64,000 bases of DNA from Streptomyces sp. NBC_01803 (GTDB taxonomy: Bacteria > Actinomycetota > Actinomycetes > Streptomycetales > Streptomycetaceae), in assembly GCF_035917415.1 (NCBI RefSeq), contig NZ_CP109073.1, positions 3,556,501 to 3,620,500 on the forward strand, in the 5' to 3' direction. The notes beneath the pieces were generated by a model, which was given only the letters and a program-made list of their open reading frames with translations, had not been told where the DNA came from and made no database searches. A program made the translations under genes and the position numbers. How positions within the stretch are numbered: the first letter of the stretch is position 1; the number at the start of each line of letters is the position of its first letter. Below are positions 27,734 through 36,067 of this stretch, one piece after another.

Positions 27734-28334
27734 CTGGGTGGCCGGATTCGACTATCCCGACGAGGGGTGGATCCAGCTCGACATGGGCGAGACCGACGTG
27801 GCCGAGCAGGCCGCGCAACTCGTCGCCGACCGGGGCGGCGAGCACGACCAGGCGTACGCGGAGGCGGTGTACGAGGAGCTGAAGGTGATCCGGGACGGCG
27901 CGCTGGAGCGCGACGCCTCGCCGGTGGTCGTCTACGTGCCCGAGGCCCCGCCGCAGTCGCTGCCGATGGTCCCGGTCAGCGCGTTCGTGGCGCCCTGGGA
28001 GCTGCCGGAGGAGCGGCGCACGCTGGAGACGCTGACCGGGCTGGCCCGGCAGCCGCGCCCGTACCGCTTCCGCGAGCCGGACGTGCGGACCGTGGACCTC
28101 CCGGCGGGCCCGGCGTGCCGGGTGCACGAGCTGGTGGTCAACGAGGCCGGGGACGACGACCGGCAGACGCTGATGGAGTACGTGTCGTACTACGTGATCC
28201 CGCCCGGCTACCCGGACGGCGTGATCGAGATGACCGTCACCTGGGCCAGCCCGGCGGTCGGCGACGTGATGGTGGAGACGGCCGACGAGATGGCCGCCAC
28301 CCTCACCGTGAACCGGACGGAGGACGCCGCGTGA
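27726..28334 (+). CDS. Unknown soluble protein of the T7SS-like operon
   Basis: A 202-aa, acidic, probably cytoplasmic protein with no recognised family. After the first 40 residues it reads as alternating strands and helices: AYAEAVYEELKVIRDGALE, SPVVVYVPEAPPQSLPMVPVSAFVAPWELPEE (in parts) and a C-terminal QTLMEYVSYYVIPPGYPDGVIEMTVTWASPAVGDVMVETADEMAATL. The last stretch parallels the end of the 218-aa protein at the operon head, suggesting distant paralogues. It overlaps the membrane protein by 8 bp and the next gene by 4 bp. Confidence 0.72.
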   Translation: MADWVAGFDYPDEGWIQLDMGETDVAEQAAQLVADRGGEHDQAYAEAVYEELKVIRDGALERDASPVVVYVPEAPPQSLPMVPVSAFVAPWELPEERRTLETLTGLARQPRPYRFREPDVRTVDLPAGPACRVHELVVNEAGDDDRQTLMEYVSYYVIPPGYPDGVIEMTVTWASPAVGDVMVETADEMAATLTVNRTEDAA

Positions 28335-28681
28335 GCGCCGGCCAGGAGCCCGAGTACGTCTTCGACCAGGTCCAGATCGGCAAAGGCGTGCGCCCGCTGG
28401 CCCAGCACGGCTTCGTGGTGATCGACGGCGGCGTGCTGACGCTGCTCGGCAGCGACCGTCAGCTCATCGACAGCGCCCCGCTGACGGACATCACGGCGGC
28501 CCCGATCCGCTTCACGCGCGGCAAGACGCTGGCGGTGACGGTGAACGGCACGAAGTACAGCGTCTCGCCGGGGTGGGGCCGCCATGTCGGCTTCCCGATC
28601 GCGGGCACGACGGGCGACGTGAAGACGGCGGCCCAGGCCCTGCTGCGCCTCATCGAATCGGCCGGCACCGAGGGGGCCTAG
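28331..28681 (+). CDS. Small beta-rich protein, last gene of the T7SS-like operon
   Basis: A 116-aa protein of unknown family. The strand-rich pattern (FVVIDGGVLTLLGSDRQLIDSAPLTDITAAPIRFTRGKTLAVTVNGTKYSVSPG, read in parts) followed by a C-terminal helix (VKTAAQALLRLIESAG) looks like a PH-like barrel. Two PH-domain proteins are encoded just downstream on the other strand, although those are of another type. The GTG start overlaps the previous TGA (GTGA). Confidence 0.72.
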   Translation: MSAGQEPEYVFDQVQIGKGVRPLAQHGFVVIDGGVLTLLGSDRQLIDSAPLTDITAAPIRFTRGKTLAVTVNGTKYSVSPGWGRHVGFPIAGTTGDVKTAAQALLRLIESAGTEGA

Positions 28682-28689
28682 CGCCCGCC

Positions 28690-28900
28690 CGGGCTCCGGC
28701 ACGCGCGTCGTGCCCGCGCGGGCTCCGGTACTCCTCGTGAGGCGGTGGCGCCCGGCTCGCGCGGGCGGAACGCCGGGTCGGGGGCTGGTGGGTCGGCGTC
28801 GTGCCGCGCGGGCTCCGGTACTCCTCGTGAGGCGGTGGCGCCCGGCTCGCGCGGGCGGAACGCCGGGTCCGGGGCCGGTGGGTCGGCGTCGCGCCGCGCG
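28690..28900. repeat. 90-bp tandem repeat between convergent genes
   Basis: A 90-bp unit occurs twice, with matching points at 28721 and 28811. Partial copies lie on both sides (28690-28720 and about 28889-28920). On the minus strand each copy would read as 30 residues rich in D, P, A and R, but this lies beyond the stop codon of the PH-domain gene at 28926. The array fills the space between the last gene of the T7SS-like operon and that gene. Confidence 0.9.
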
Positions 28901-28925
28901 GGTGCCGCCCGGCTCGCGCGCGGGC

Positions 28926-30275
28926 TCAGCCCGTGCCGCCGGTGAGCCAGCGTTCCGGGGCGGCCCGGCGGCGGTTCAGCCGGGAGCGGGTGGCCTGGGT
29001 GGCGACCTCCCGTGTCGCGTAGTCGGCGTCCAGCAGGCGCGCGGTCGCCGTGCCGTTCGCGCCGTGGTCCACGTGGATGTCGGACAGCCGCAGCCGCTGG
29101 GCCCACGGCCCCTGGGTGAGCCGCACGCTCTGCACCTTCGCGTGCGGCACCAGCGTGTGCCGCCGCCGCAGACGGCCCTGGCGGGCCACGAACACCGCGT
29201 CCGTCACGCCGTGCCCGTAGCCGACGCGCCAGAAGGGGACCGCCCAGCGGGCGCGGCGCGGCGCGGCGTGGACCGAGGCGAGGGCCTGGTCGATGTCGAC
29301 GGCGGGCAGGATGCGGCCGATCAGCGCGGCGGCCACCGGACGCGGCGCGACCGGGACCAGCAGGCCGCCCTCGTTGCCCCCGCCCGCGACCTCCAGCTCC
29401 ACCCGGACCCAGCCGCGCGCCCGCCACAGCAGCGGCTCCACGATCCGCACCGACTGCACGCGGCCGGGCGGCACGGTGGCGTGGTCGCGCTGCAGCAGGC
29501 CGTGGTCCAGGCGCAGCCCGTCCGGGGACTCGCTCACCGTCCAGCCGTACTGGGTGAGGAAGCCGCCCAGGCTCGCCCGCCAGATCGCGGCCAGCATCGG
29601 CAGCACCACGACCACGGCCGCGAAGACGCTGTCGGTCGCCACCCAGATCAGCGGCGTCACGACCAGCGCCGCCAGCAGGAAGCCCCAGGCGCCGCCGAGC
29701 AGCGCCAGTGCCCACACCAGCGCCTTCGACTCCACCCGGTACAGCACCCGGGCCGGTGCCTCGCCCGCCGTGGGCGCCGCCTCCGGCGCGATCCCGGCGG
29801 CGCGGGCCAGCAGCTCGGCGCGCAGGTCGCGGGCCTCGTTCTCGTCGAGGAACGCCAGCTCGTCCGCCGAGCCCGAGCCGACCACGTCCATCTTCAGCTT
29901 GGCCACGCCCAGCGCCCTGGCCAGCAGCGGCCGGGTGATGTCGACGGACTGGATGCGGTCCAGCCGCAGGTGCGCGGTGCGGCGGAACAGCAGCCCGGTG
30001 CGGATGCGCAGCTCGGTGTCGGTCACCAGATAGCGGGTGACCCGCCAGGACAGCCATCCGTAGCCGGCGGCGCAGGCGCAGAAGGTCACCAGCAGCAGGA
30101 GCAGCGGGCCGAGGCCGAGCGAGGTGGTCCAGGCGCGGAGCTGCTCGGCGTTCTGCGCGGCGACGGCGAAGAGGCCGGCCAGCGGCGCCCAGGCCCGGCG
30201 CCACGGGGTGAGCGGGTGCAGCCGCTTGCCCCGTCCGGCGGGAATGCCCTCATCGGCGTCCGGCACGGCCGTCAC
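28926..30275 (-). CDS. PH-domain membrane protein (YdbT-like)
   Basis: A 449-aa protein with three bacterial PH (YdbS/YdbT) modules. Hydrophobic segments near 27-70 and 180-230 precede the modules, and each module shows the motif ...R.DRIQSVDI.., GRVQSVRIVEPLLWR and AKVQSVRLTQGPWAQRL, respectively. YdbT-YdbS pairs are membrane proteins of unknown biochemical role; in Bacillus they give resistance to amylocyclicin-type peptides. The GTG at 30275 overlaps the TGA of the upstream PH gene (GTGA), so the two are translated together. Confidence 0.88.
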   Translation of the reverse strand: MTAVPDADEGIPAGRGKRLHPLTPWRRAWAPLAGLFAVAAQNAEQLRAWTTSLGLGPLLLLLVTFCACAAGYGWLSWRVTRYLVTDTELRIRTGLLFRRTAHLRLDRIQSVDITRPLLARALGVAKLKMDVVGSGSADELAFLDENEARDLRAELLARAAGIAPEAAPTAGEAPARVLYRVESKALVWALALLGGAWGFLLAALVVTPLIWVATDSVFAAVVVVLPMLAAIWRASLGGFLTQYGWTVSESPDGLRLDHGLLQRDHATVPPGRVQSVRIVEPLLWRARGWVRVELEVAGGGNEGGLLVPVAPRPVAAALIGRILPAVDIDQALASVHAAPRRARWAVPFWRVGYGHGVTDAVFVARQGRLRRRHTLVPHAKVQSVRLTQGPWAQRLRLSDIHVDHGANGTATARLLDADYATREVATQATRSRLNRRRAAPERWLTGGTG

Positions 30276-30817
30276 AGCCCCGCCGAGCGGGCTTCGCCCA
30301 GCTCCGTGAGCCGGTCGCGCAGCCGTTCCGCCTCCGCCGGGGCCAGACCGGGGATCGTGGCGTCGGTGGCCGCCGCCGCCGTGTGGAGCTGAAGCCGCGC
30401 CAGGCCGAACCTGCGCTCCAGCGGCCCGGAGGTGACCTCGACGAGCTGCATCCGCCCGTACGGCACGACCGTGAGCTGCCGCCACAGCACGCCCCGGCTG
30501 ATGAGGAGGTCGTCGTCGCGTTCGAGATAGCGCCAGGAGCGCCAGTTGCGGCCCAGGGCCGGCCAGCCCCATATCAGCACCGCCACCACCGGCACCGCCA
30601 GGAGCGCCCACCCCCCGTCCGCGATCAGCGGCGGCAGCACGGCGGCGGCCAGCGCGGGCGGACCCAGCCAGAGCGCGAGGAGGAGCCGCCGCATGCGCAG
30701 CAGCCCGGGCTCGATCGGCCGCCACTCCTCGCCGCCGCCCGCCTCGCCGCCGCCCGCCTCGCCGCCGCCCGCCTCGGACCCCCCGTCCGGTGCCGGTCCC
30801 TGTGCCACCGTGTCCAT
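30272..30817 (-). CDS. PH-domain membrane protein (YdbS-like)
   Basis: Smaller partner of the YdbT-like protein, 181 aa. A proline/glycine-rich N-terminus contains a 15-bp DNA repeat giving EAGGG three times. Two hydrophobic helices (about 45-85, LALWLGPPALAAAVLPPLI and WALLAVPVVAVLIWGW) precede a single PH module with ISRGVLWRQLTVVPYGRMQLVEVTSGPLERRFGLARLQLHTAAA (in parts). The ATG at 30817 is 64 bp from the divergent nuoD-like gene. Confidence 0.88.
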   Translation of the reverse strand: MDTVAQGPAPDGGSEAGGGEAGGGEAGGGEEWRPIEPGLLRMRRLLLALWLGPPALAAAVLPPLIADGGWALLAVPVVAVLIWGWPALGRNWRSWRYLERDDDLLISRGVLWRQLTVVPYGRMQLVEVTSGPLERRFGLARLQLHTAAAATDATIPGLAPAEAERLRDRLTELGEARSAGL

Positions 30818-30881
30818 GTCCGAAGCTTAGAGCCGGACCGGGGAGCCGGAAGAGGTCGGAAGAAGTGCGAGACTGACGCGC

Positions 30882-32033
30882 ATGGCGGAGACGGCGCACA
30901 CGACGGTCGGCATCGGCGGGGCCGCCGAGAGCACCGACATGGTGCTGAACATCGGCCCCCAGCACCCGGCCACCCACGGTGTCCTGCGGCTGCGTCTGAC
31001 GCTGGACGGCGAGCGCATCTCGCGGGCCGAGCCGGTCGTCGGCTATATGCACCGGGGCGTGGAGAAGCTCTTCGAGGCGCGCGACTACCGGCAGATCATC
31101 GTGCTGGCCAACCGGCACGACTGGCTGTCCGCGTTCTCCAACGAGCTGGGCGTGGTCCTCGCCGTCGAGCGGATGCTCGGCATGGAGGTGCCCGAGCGCG
31201 CGGTGTGGTTGCGGACGCTGCTCGCCGAGCTGAACCGGGTGCTCAACCACCTGATGTTCCTCGGCTCCTATCCGCTGGAGCTGGGCGGCATCACGCCGAT
31301 CTTCTACTCCTTCACCGAGCGCGAGAGCCTCCAGCAGGTGATGGAGGAGGTCTCGGGCGGTCGGATGCACTACATGTTCAACCGCGTCGGCGGCCTGAAG
31401 GAGGAGCTGCCCGCCGGCTGGACCGGCCGGGCGCGGCAGGCGGTGGCGGCGGTGCGCACGCGGCTGCGGCAGCTGGACGACCTGGTGCTGGGCAATGAGG
31501 TGTTCCAGGCCCGCACCACCGGCGTCGGCGTGCTCAGCCAGGAGCTGGCGCACGCCTACGGGGTGTCGGGCCCGATCGCGCGGGCCAGCGGCGTCGACTT
31601 CGACCTGCGGCGCGACGAGCCGTATCTGGCGTACGGCGAGCTGGGCGACGTGCTGCGCGTCGCCACCCGCGAGGCGGGGGACTGCCGGGCCCGGCTGGAG
31701 GTGCTGTTCGACCAGACGGCGAATTCCCTGGATCTCGCGGACGCCTGCCTGGACCGGCTGGCCGAGCTGCCGCCGGGGCCCGTCAACCAGCGGCTGCCCA
31801 AGGTGCTGAAGGCCCCGGAGGGCGCGACCTACGCCTGGACGGAGAACCCGCTGGGCCTCAACGGCTACTACCTGGTGTCGAAGGGCGAGAAGACGCCGTA
31901 CCGGCTGAAGCTCCGGTCCGCCTCGTACAACAACATCTCGGTGCTCGGGGAGCTGCTGCCGGGGACGCTGGTGGCCGACATGGTCGCCATCCTCGGCTCG
32001 TTCTTCTTCATCGTCGGCGACATCGACAAATAA
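30882..32033 (+). CDS. Orphan NADH-quinone oxidoreductase subunit D-like protein
   Basis: A 383-aa protein homologous over its whole length to NuoD/Nqo4, the 49-kDa subunit of complex I. Family segments: [24 protein letters not shown] near 24-47, [42 protein letters not shown], the [10 protein letters not shown] segment, [15 protein letters not shown], and a C-terminal [17 protein letters not shown]. It is not in a nuo operon. The position equivalent to the quinone-binding tyrosine of Nqo4 (MDYLHSF) is Trp here (HDWLSAF), so normal quinone reduction is doubtful. It is convergent, 4 bp away, with a COG1565 methyltransferase gene. Streptomycetes often carry such a second NuoD-like gene; its function is unknown. 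Confidence 0.9.
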   Translation: MAETAHTTVGIGGAAESTDMVLNIGPQHPATHGVLRLRLTLDGERISRAEPVVGYMHRGVEKLFEARDYRQIIVLANRHDWLSAFSNELGVVLAVERMLGMEVPERAVWLRTLLAELNRVLNHLMFLGSYPLELGGITPIFYSFTERESLQQVMEEVSGGRMHYMFNRVGGLKEELPAGWTGRARQAVAAVRTRLRQLDDLVLGNEVFQARTTGVGVLSQELAHAYGVSGPIARASGVDFDLRRDEPYLAYGELGDVLRVATREAGDCRARLEVLFDQTANSLDLADACLDRLAELPPGPVNQRLPKVLKAPEGATYAWTENPLGLNGYYLVSKGEKTPYRLKLRSASYNNISVLGELLPGTLVADMVAILGSFFFIVGDIDK

Positions 32034-32037
32034 CGCC

Positions 32038-33033
32038 TCAGAGCGGCGGACCGGCGACGCCCACCGGCTGGAGCAGCCAGGTGAAGCCGCCCAGGCCCGC
32101 CGGGTCCGTCAGCTCCGCCGCCTCGCCCGCGCCCGCCAGCGCCCGGACATACGCGGCCGGGTCGGCAGTCGCCAGCTCCAGCGGCGGGCGCCGCCCCGAC
32201 ACGCCCAGCGCCCGTAGCGCCTCGCGCTGCGGCAGCAGCACCGCGTCCGGCCCGGCGCACGCGTCCAGCGCCACGTGCGCGGTCAGATCCCGGGTCCCGT
32301 CCGGCACTGGTGGCACCACCCGCCCGTGCCGGTAGCCGGTCAGCGTGCCCAGCGGCGGCCGGGCCGCGCGGACGTGCGCGTAGTCCACGGCGACGGCCAG
32401 GCCCCGGGCCAGGCTGCCCACCGCCCGCGCCCACGCCAGGTCGCGCGGCAGCCCGATCTCGGCGCGTGCCCCCGGCCCGTCCGGCAGCCGCCACCAGCGG
32501 CGCAGCCACGCCGCGTCGGCGCCCGCCACGGGCGCGCCGAGCCGTTCCTCCCCGGTGGCCGGGACCACCAGGACGTAACGGGCCACGCCGTCCTCGTCGG
32601 TCTCGGCGACGTCGAGCGGCACGTTGTCCAGCCACTCGTTCGCGAACAGCAGGCCCACCGCGCCGGCCGGCGGCTCCGGCCGCCACGCGATCCGGGGATC
32701 GAGACCCGCCGGACGGGCGGCCCGTTCCACCGCGCACGGCCGCACCCGGGCCGCGACGGCGGGCGGCAGCGCGGCGAGGACCCCGGCGACCAGCTCGCCC
32801 CGGCCCGCGCCGACGTCCGTGAACGCCAGCTCCGCCGGGCGGCCCAGCGCCTCGTCCACCCGCAGCAGCAGCTCCGCCACCGCGCCCGCGAACAGCGGCG
32901 ATGCGTGCACGGCCGTCCGGAAATGCGCGGCCGGCGCCTCGCGCAGGAAGAACCCGTCCGACCCGTACAGCGCCCGCTCCGCCGCCGCGCGCCAGCCGAC
33001 CGCCTCGTCATCCACGGTCCGCGTCCACCCCAC
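32038..33033 (-). CDS. COG1565/NDUFAF7-like SAM-dependent methyltransferase
   Basis: A 331-aa protein of the DUF185/COG1565 family. Signs: the N-terminal [30 protein letters not shown] pattern (in parts), the SAM motif [16 protein letters not shown] near 70-85, [15 protein letters not shown] and a late [10 protein letters not shown] and LTAHVALDA. The mitochondrial member NDUFAF7 dimethylates an arginine of NDUFS2, which is the NuoD homologue. A NuoD-like gene lies convergent 4 bp away, so the pair may be substrate and modifier. The GTG at 33033 is taken as start; the exact start is uncertain by a few codons. Confidence 0.85.
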   Translation of the reverse strand: MGWTRTVDDEAVGWRAAAERALYGSDGFFLREAPAAHFRTAVHASPLFAGAVAELLLRVDEALGRPAELAFTDVGAGRGELVAGVLAALPPAVAARVRPCAVERAARPAGLDPRIAWRPEPPAGAVGLLFANEWLDNVPLDVAETDEDGVARYVLVVPATGEERLGAPVAGADAAWLRRWWRLPDGPGARAEIGLPRDLAWARAVGSLARGLAVAVDYAHVRAARPPLGTLTGYRHGRVVPPVPDGTRDLTAHVALDACAGPDAVLLPQREALRALGVSGRRPPLELATADPAAYVRALAGAGEAAELTDPAGLGGFTWLLQPVGVAGPPL

Positions 33034-33080
33034 CGTCCACCTTGAGGAGTAGTTGACCCCTTCACGTATCGGCCGTCCGG

Positions 33081-33112
33081 TTGACTCCCCAGCCGCATGC
33101 GGTGCCTACTCT
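33081..33112 (+). promoter_or_regulatory. Candidate promoter of the two-component operon
   Basis: TTGACT at 33081-33086 and TACTCT at 33107-33112 resemble -35 and -10 elements, though the 20-bp spacing is long. TACTCT lies 7 bp before the GTG at 33120, suggesting a leaderless mRNA. A second TTGACC occurs at 33053-33058 in direct orientation. Confidence 0.4.
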
Positions 33113-33119
33113 GGGTGAC

Positions 33120-34331
33120 GTGAACAGGCTCTACGATTTCCTGCGCCGTCACCCCACGTGGGTCGACGGCTCCTGGGCCTTCGTACTGCTGATCTCATCC
33201 TTCCTGACCATCGCCATGCAGGGCGAATCGGGGTATGAGGGCCCCGAGCTGCGCGGCATGGCCGCCGCCCTCGCGCACGCCGTCATCGTGACGTGGCGCC
33301 GCCGGGCGCCCCGGCGGATGCTCGGACTCGCCATCGCCACCGGGCTGTTCCAGCTCGTGTCCGACGTCCCGCCGCTCCCGTCGAACTTGGCGTTCCTCGT
33401 CATCACCTTCACCGTCGCCTCCGGAGGCGAGCGCGCCCCCTCCCGGCTGGCGCTGGCCGGCTCCCTGGCGGCGCCCACCATCGCCACGCTCCGCTGGCCC
33501 GAGCAGTCCGACGGGGAGACCACCACCGAGACCCTCGTCTCCGTGCTCTTGCTCACCATCGCGTTCTGCCTCGCCTGGGTCCTCGGGGACTCGCTGCGCA
33601 CCCGCCGGGCGTACTACGCGGAGCTGGAGGAGCGCGCCGCGCGGCTGGAGCAGGAGCGCGAGACGCAGGCCCGGATGGCCGTCGCGGCCGAGCGGGCCCG
33701 CATAGCCCGCGAGCTGCACGACGTCGTCGCGCACAATGTGTCGGTGATGGTCGTGCAGGCGGACGGCGCCGCGTATGTCCTGGACAGCGCGCCGGAGCAG
33801 ACCCGCAGCGCGCTGCACACCATCTCCGGCACCGGCCGCCAGGCGCTGACCGAGATGCGCAGACTGCTGGGCGTGCTGCGCGGCGAGGACGGCACCGCCA
33901 CCGCCCTGGACTACGTGCCGCAGCCCGGCGTCGAGCAGCTCGCCGACCTGGTGGACCAGGTCCGGGACACCGGGCTGCCGGTGGACTTCCGCATCGACGG
34001 CACGCCCAGACCGTTGCCCAGCGGCGTCGAGCTGACCGCGTACCGGATCGTCCAGGAGGCCCTGACGAACACGCGCAAGCACGGCGGCCCGGACGTCGGC
34101 GCCACGGTCAGGCTGGAGTACGGCGGTGACGCGCTCACCGTCCTCGCCGAGGACGACGGCCGGGGCGCGCGGCACGGGCTGTACGACGACCGCGGGGCCG
34201 ACGGCCTCGGCCAGGGGCTGATCGGCATGCGCGAGCGGGTCGGCATGGTCGGCGGCGTCCTCACGGCGGGGCCCCGGCCGGGCGGCGGCTTCCGTATCAG
34301 TGCCACGCTGCCCCTGGCAGCCAACGACTAG
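33120..34331 (+). CDS. Sensor histidine kinase (HisKA_3 family)
   Basis: Membrane sensor kinase of 403 aa that phosphorylates the response regulator encoded next. Four to five hydrophobic helices span about residues 15-155. A coiled coil (YAELEERAARLEQERETQARMAVAAERARIA, in parts) leads to the phospho-acceptor motif RELHDVVAHNVSVM with the His near 204. The HATPase has EALTNTRKH as N-box, AEDDGRGA as G1 and GQGLIGMRERVGMVGG as G2. The signal is unknown. The GTG at 33120 is chosen from its promoter position; an upstream frame extends 13 codons. The kinase and regulator genes are 18 bp apart. Confidence 0.92.
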   Translation: MNRLYDFLRRHPTWVDGSWAFVLLISSFLTIAMQGESGYEGPELRGMAAALAHAVIVTWRRRAPRRMLGLAIATGLFQLVSDVPPLPSNLAFLVITFTVASGGERAPSRLALAGSLAAPTIATLRWPEQSDGETTTETLVSVLLLTIAFCLAWVLGDSLRTRRAYYAELEERAARLEQERETQARMAVAAERARIARELHDVVAHNVSVMVVQADGAAYVLDSAPEQTRSALHTISGTGRQALTEMRRLLGVLRGEDGTATALDYVPQPGVEQLADLVDQVRDTGLPVDFRIDGTPRPLPSGVELTAYRIVQEALTNTRKHGGPDVGATVRLEYGGDALTVLAEDDGRGARHGLYDDRGADGLGQGLIGMRERVGMVGGVLTAGPRPGGGFRISATLPLAAND

Positions 34332-34349
34332 CCGATGGGGGATTGCCCG

Positions 34350-35027
34350 ATGTCGATCCGAGTGATGCTCGTGGACGACCAGGCCCTGCTGCGGACCGGA
34401 TTCAAGATGGTGCTCGCCGCCCAGCAGGACATGGAGGTGGTGGCGGAGGCCGGGGACGGCCTCGAAGCGCTGGAGGTGCTGCGGTCCACCGCCGTCGACG
34501 TCGTGCTGATGGACGTGCGGATGCCGCGCCTGGACGGCGTGGAGGCGACCCGGCGCGTCTGCCAGGAGGGCGGCGGCGGCCCCGGCGACCCCAAGGTGCT
34601 GATTCTCACCACCTTCGACCTCGACGAGTACGCCTTCTCCGGCCTCAAGGCGGGCGCGGCCGGCTTCCTGCTCAAGGACGTGCCGCCGGACGAGCTGCTC
34701 GGCGCGATCCGGGCCGTGCACAGCGGCGACGCCGTGGTCGCGCCGTCCACCACCCGGCGCCTGCTGGACCGCTTCATGACGCTGCTGCCCGCCCCGGACG
34801 GCTCGGCCCACCCAGAGCTGGACCAGCTCACCGACCGGGAGCGGGAGGTGCTGATGCTGATCGCGCAGGGCCTGTCCAACGGCGAGATCGCCAAGCGGCT
34901 CTTCGTGTCGGAGGCCACGGTCAAGACGCACGTCGGGCGCATCCTCGCCAAGCTGGGCCTGCGGGACCGTGTGCAGGCGGTCGTTCTGGCGTACGAGACG
35001 GGCCTGGTGCGCGCCGGCGGGCGCTGA
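34350..35027 (+). CDS. LuxR/NarL-family response regulator
   Basis: Partner of the preceding kinase, 225 aa. The receiver has Asp10 and the phospho-acceptor Asp55 in VVLMDVRMPR, the Thr in LILTTFD and Lys in AAGFLLKDVP. After a linker comes the LuxR HTH, LTDREREVLMLIAQGLSNGEIAKRLFVSEATVKTHVGRIL (read in parts). ATG 34350 is preceded by GGGGGA at 7 bp and is preferred over ATG 34335. Target genes are unknown. Confidence 0.94.
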   Translation: MSIRVMLVDDQALLRTGFKMVLAAQQDMEVVAEAGDGLEALEVLRSTAVDVVLMDVRMPRLDGVEATRRVCQEGGGGPGDPKVLILTTFDLDEYAFSGLKAGAAGFLLKDVPPDELLGAIRAVHSGDAVVAPSTTRRLLDRFMTLLPAPDGSAHPELDQLTDREREVLMLIAQGLSNGEIAKRLFVSEATVKTHVGRILAKLGLRDRVQAVVLAYETGLVRAGGR

Positions 35028-35125
35028 CACCGTACGTCCGGGGGCGGTGGGCCGCCGTAGCATGGAGCGACGTCCGGTACCGAACACACGGACCGGAACG
35101 CTTGACGAAAGAGGCACGAGCCGTC

Positions 35126-36067
35126 GTGAACGCCGCCGCCAACGCCCCCCGGGGCACCGAGGCGCGCGACCGCCCCGCCCGGCTGCGGGTCGGCGTCGTG
35201 GGCGCGGGCCGCGTCGGCCCGGCGCTCGCCGCCGCGCTGCGCATCGCGGGCCACCGGCCGGTCGCCGCGTCCGGGGTCTCCGACGCCTCCCGCCGCCGCG
35301 CCGAGGCGCTGCTCCCCGGGGTGCCGCTGGTCGCGCCCGACGAGGTGCTGGCCCGCGCGGATCTGGTGCTGCTCACCGTGCCCGACGACGCCCTGCCGGG
35401 CCTGATCGCCGGGCTGGCCGAGACCGGCGCGGTCCGGCCCGGACAGCTCCTGGCGCACTGCTCCGGCCGGTACGGCACGGGCGTGCTCGACCCGGCGCTG
35501 CGGGCCGGGGCGCTGCCGCTGGCGCTGCACCCGGCGATGACGTTCACCGGCACCGCCGTCGATGTGCAGCGGCTGGCGGGCTGCTCGTTCGGCGTGACCG
35601 CCCCGGCCGAGCTGCGACTGGCGGCTGAGGCGCTGGTCATCGAGATGGGCGGCGAACCCGAGTGGGTCGAGGAGAGCGCCCGCCCGCTCTACCACGCGGC
35701 CCTCGCGCTGGGCGCCAACCACCTGGTCACCCTGGTCGCCCAGGCCATGGAGCTGCTGCGCACCGCGGGCGTGGCCGCCCCGGACCGGATGCTCGGCCCG
35801 CTGCTGGGCGCCGCCCTGGACAACGCGCTGCGCTCCGGCGACGCCGCCCTGACCGGCCCGGTCGCCCGCGGCGACGCCGGCACGGTCGCGGCCCACGTCG
35901 CCGAGCTGCGCGCCCACGCCCCGCACGCCCTGGCGGGGTACCTGGCGATGGCCCGCACCACCGCGGACCGCGCCTTGGACCATGGGCTGCTGAAGCCGGA
36001 GCTGGCGGAGGCCCTGCTTGGTGTCCTCGCGGACGGCGAGCGGGGCACGGATGGAGGAGAGCGATGA
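35126..36067 (+). CDS. Rossmann-fold DUF2520 protein
   Basis: A 313-aa NAD(P)-binding protein (COG5495). The dinucleotide loop is [17 protein letters not shown] near 20-36, followed by [36 protein letters not shown] and the C-terminal DUF2520 helices with [20 protein letters not shown]. The family is distantly like ketopantoate and 6-phosphogluconate reductases. It sits directly before panC with a 4-bp overlap, as in many actinobacteria, so a role in pantothenate synthesis (possibly ketopantoate reduction) is often suggested but unproven here. The start is GTG 35126; a TTG at 35103 is an alternative. Confidence 0.88.
   Translation: MNAAANAPRGTEARDRPARLRVGVVGAGRVGPALAAALRIAGHRPVAASGVSDASRRRAEALLPGVPLVAPDEVLARADLVLLTVPDDALPGLIAGLAETGAVRPGQLLAHCSGRYGTGVLDPALRAGALPLALHPAMTFTGTAVDVQRLAGCSFGVTAPAELRLAAEALVIEMGGEPEWVEESARPLYHAALALGANHLVTLVAQAMELLRTAGVAAPDRMLGPLLGAALDNALRSGDAALTGPVARGDAGTVAAHVAELRAHAPHALAGYLAMARTTADRALDHGLLKPELAEALLGVLADGERGTDGGER

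Noticed and set aside
34335..35027. ATG 34335 as start of the response regulator
   Set aside because: The ATG at 34350 has a proper GGGGGA ribosome site and gives the standard receiver N-terminus.
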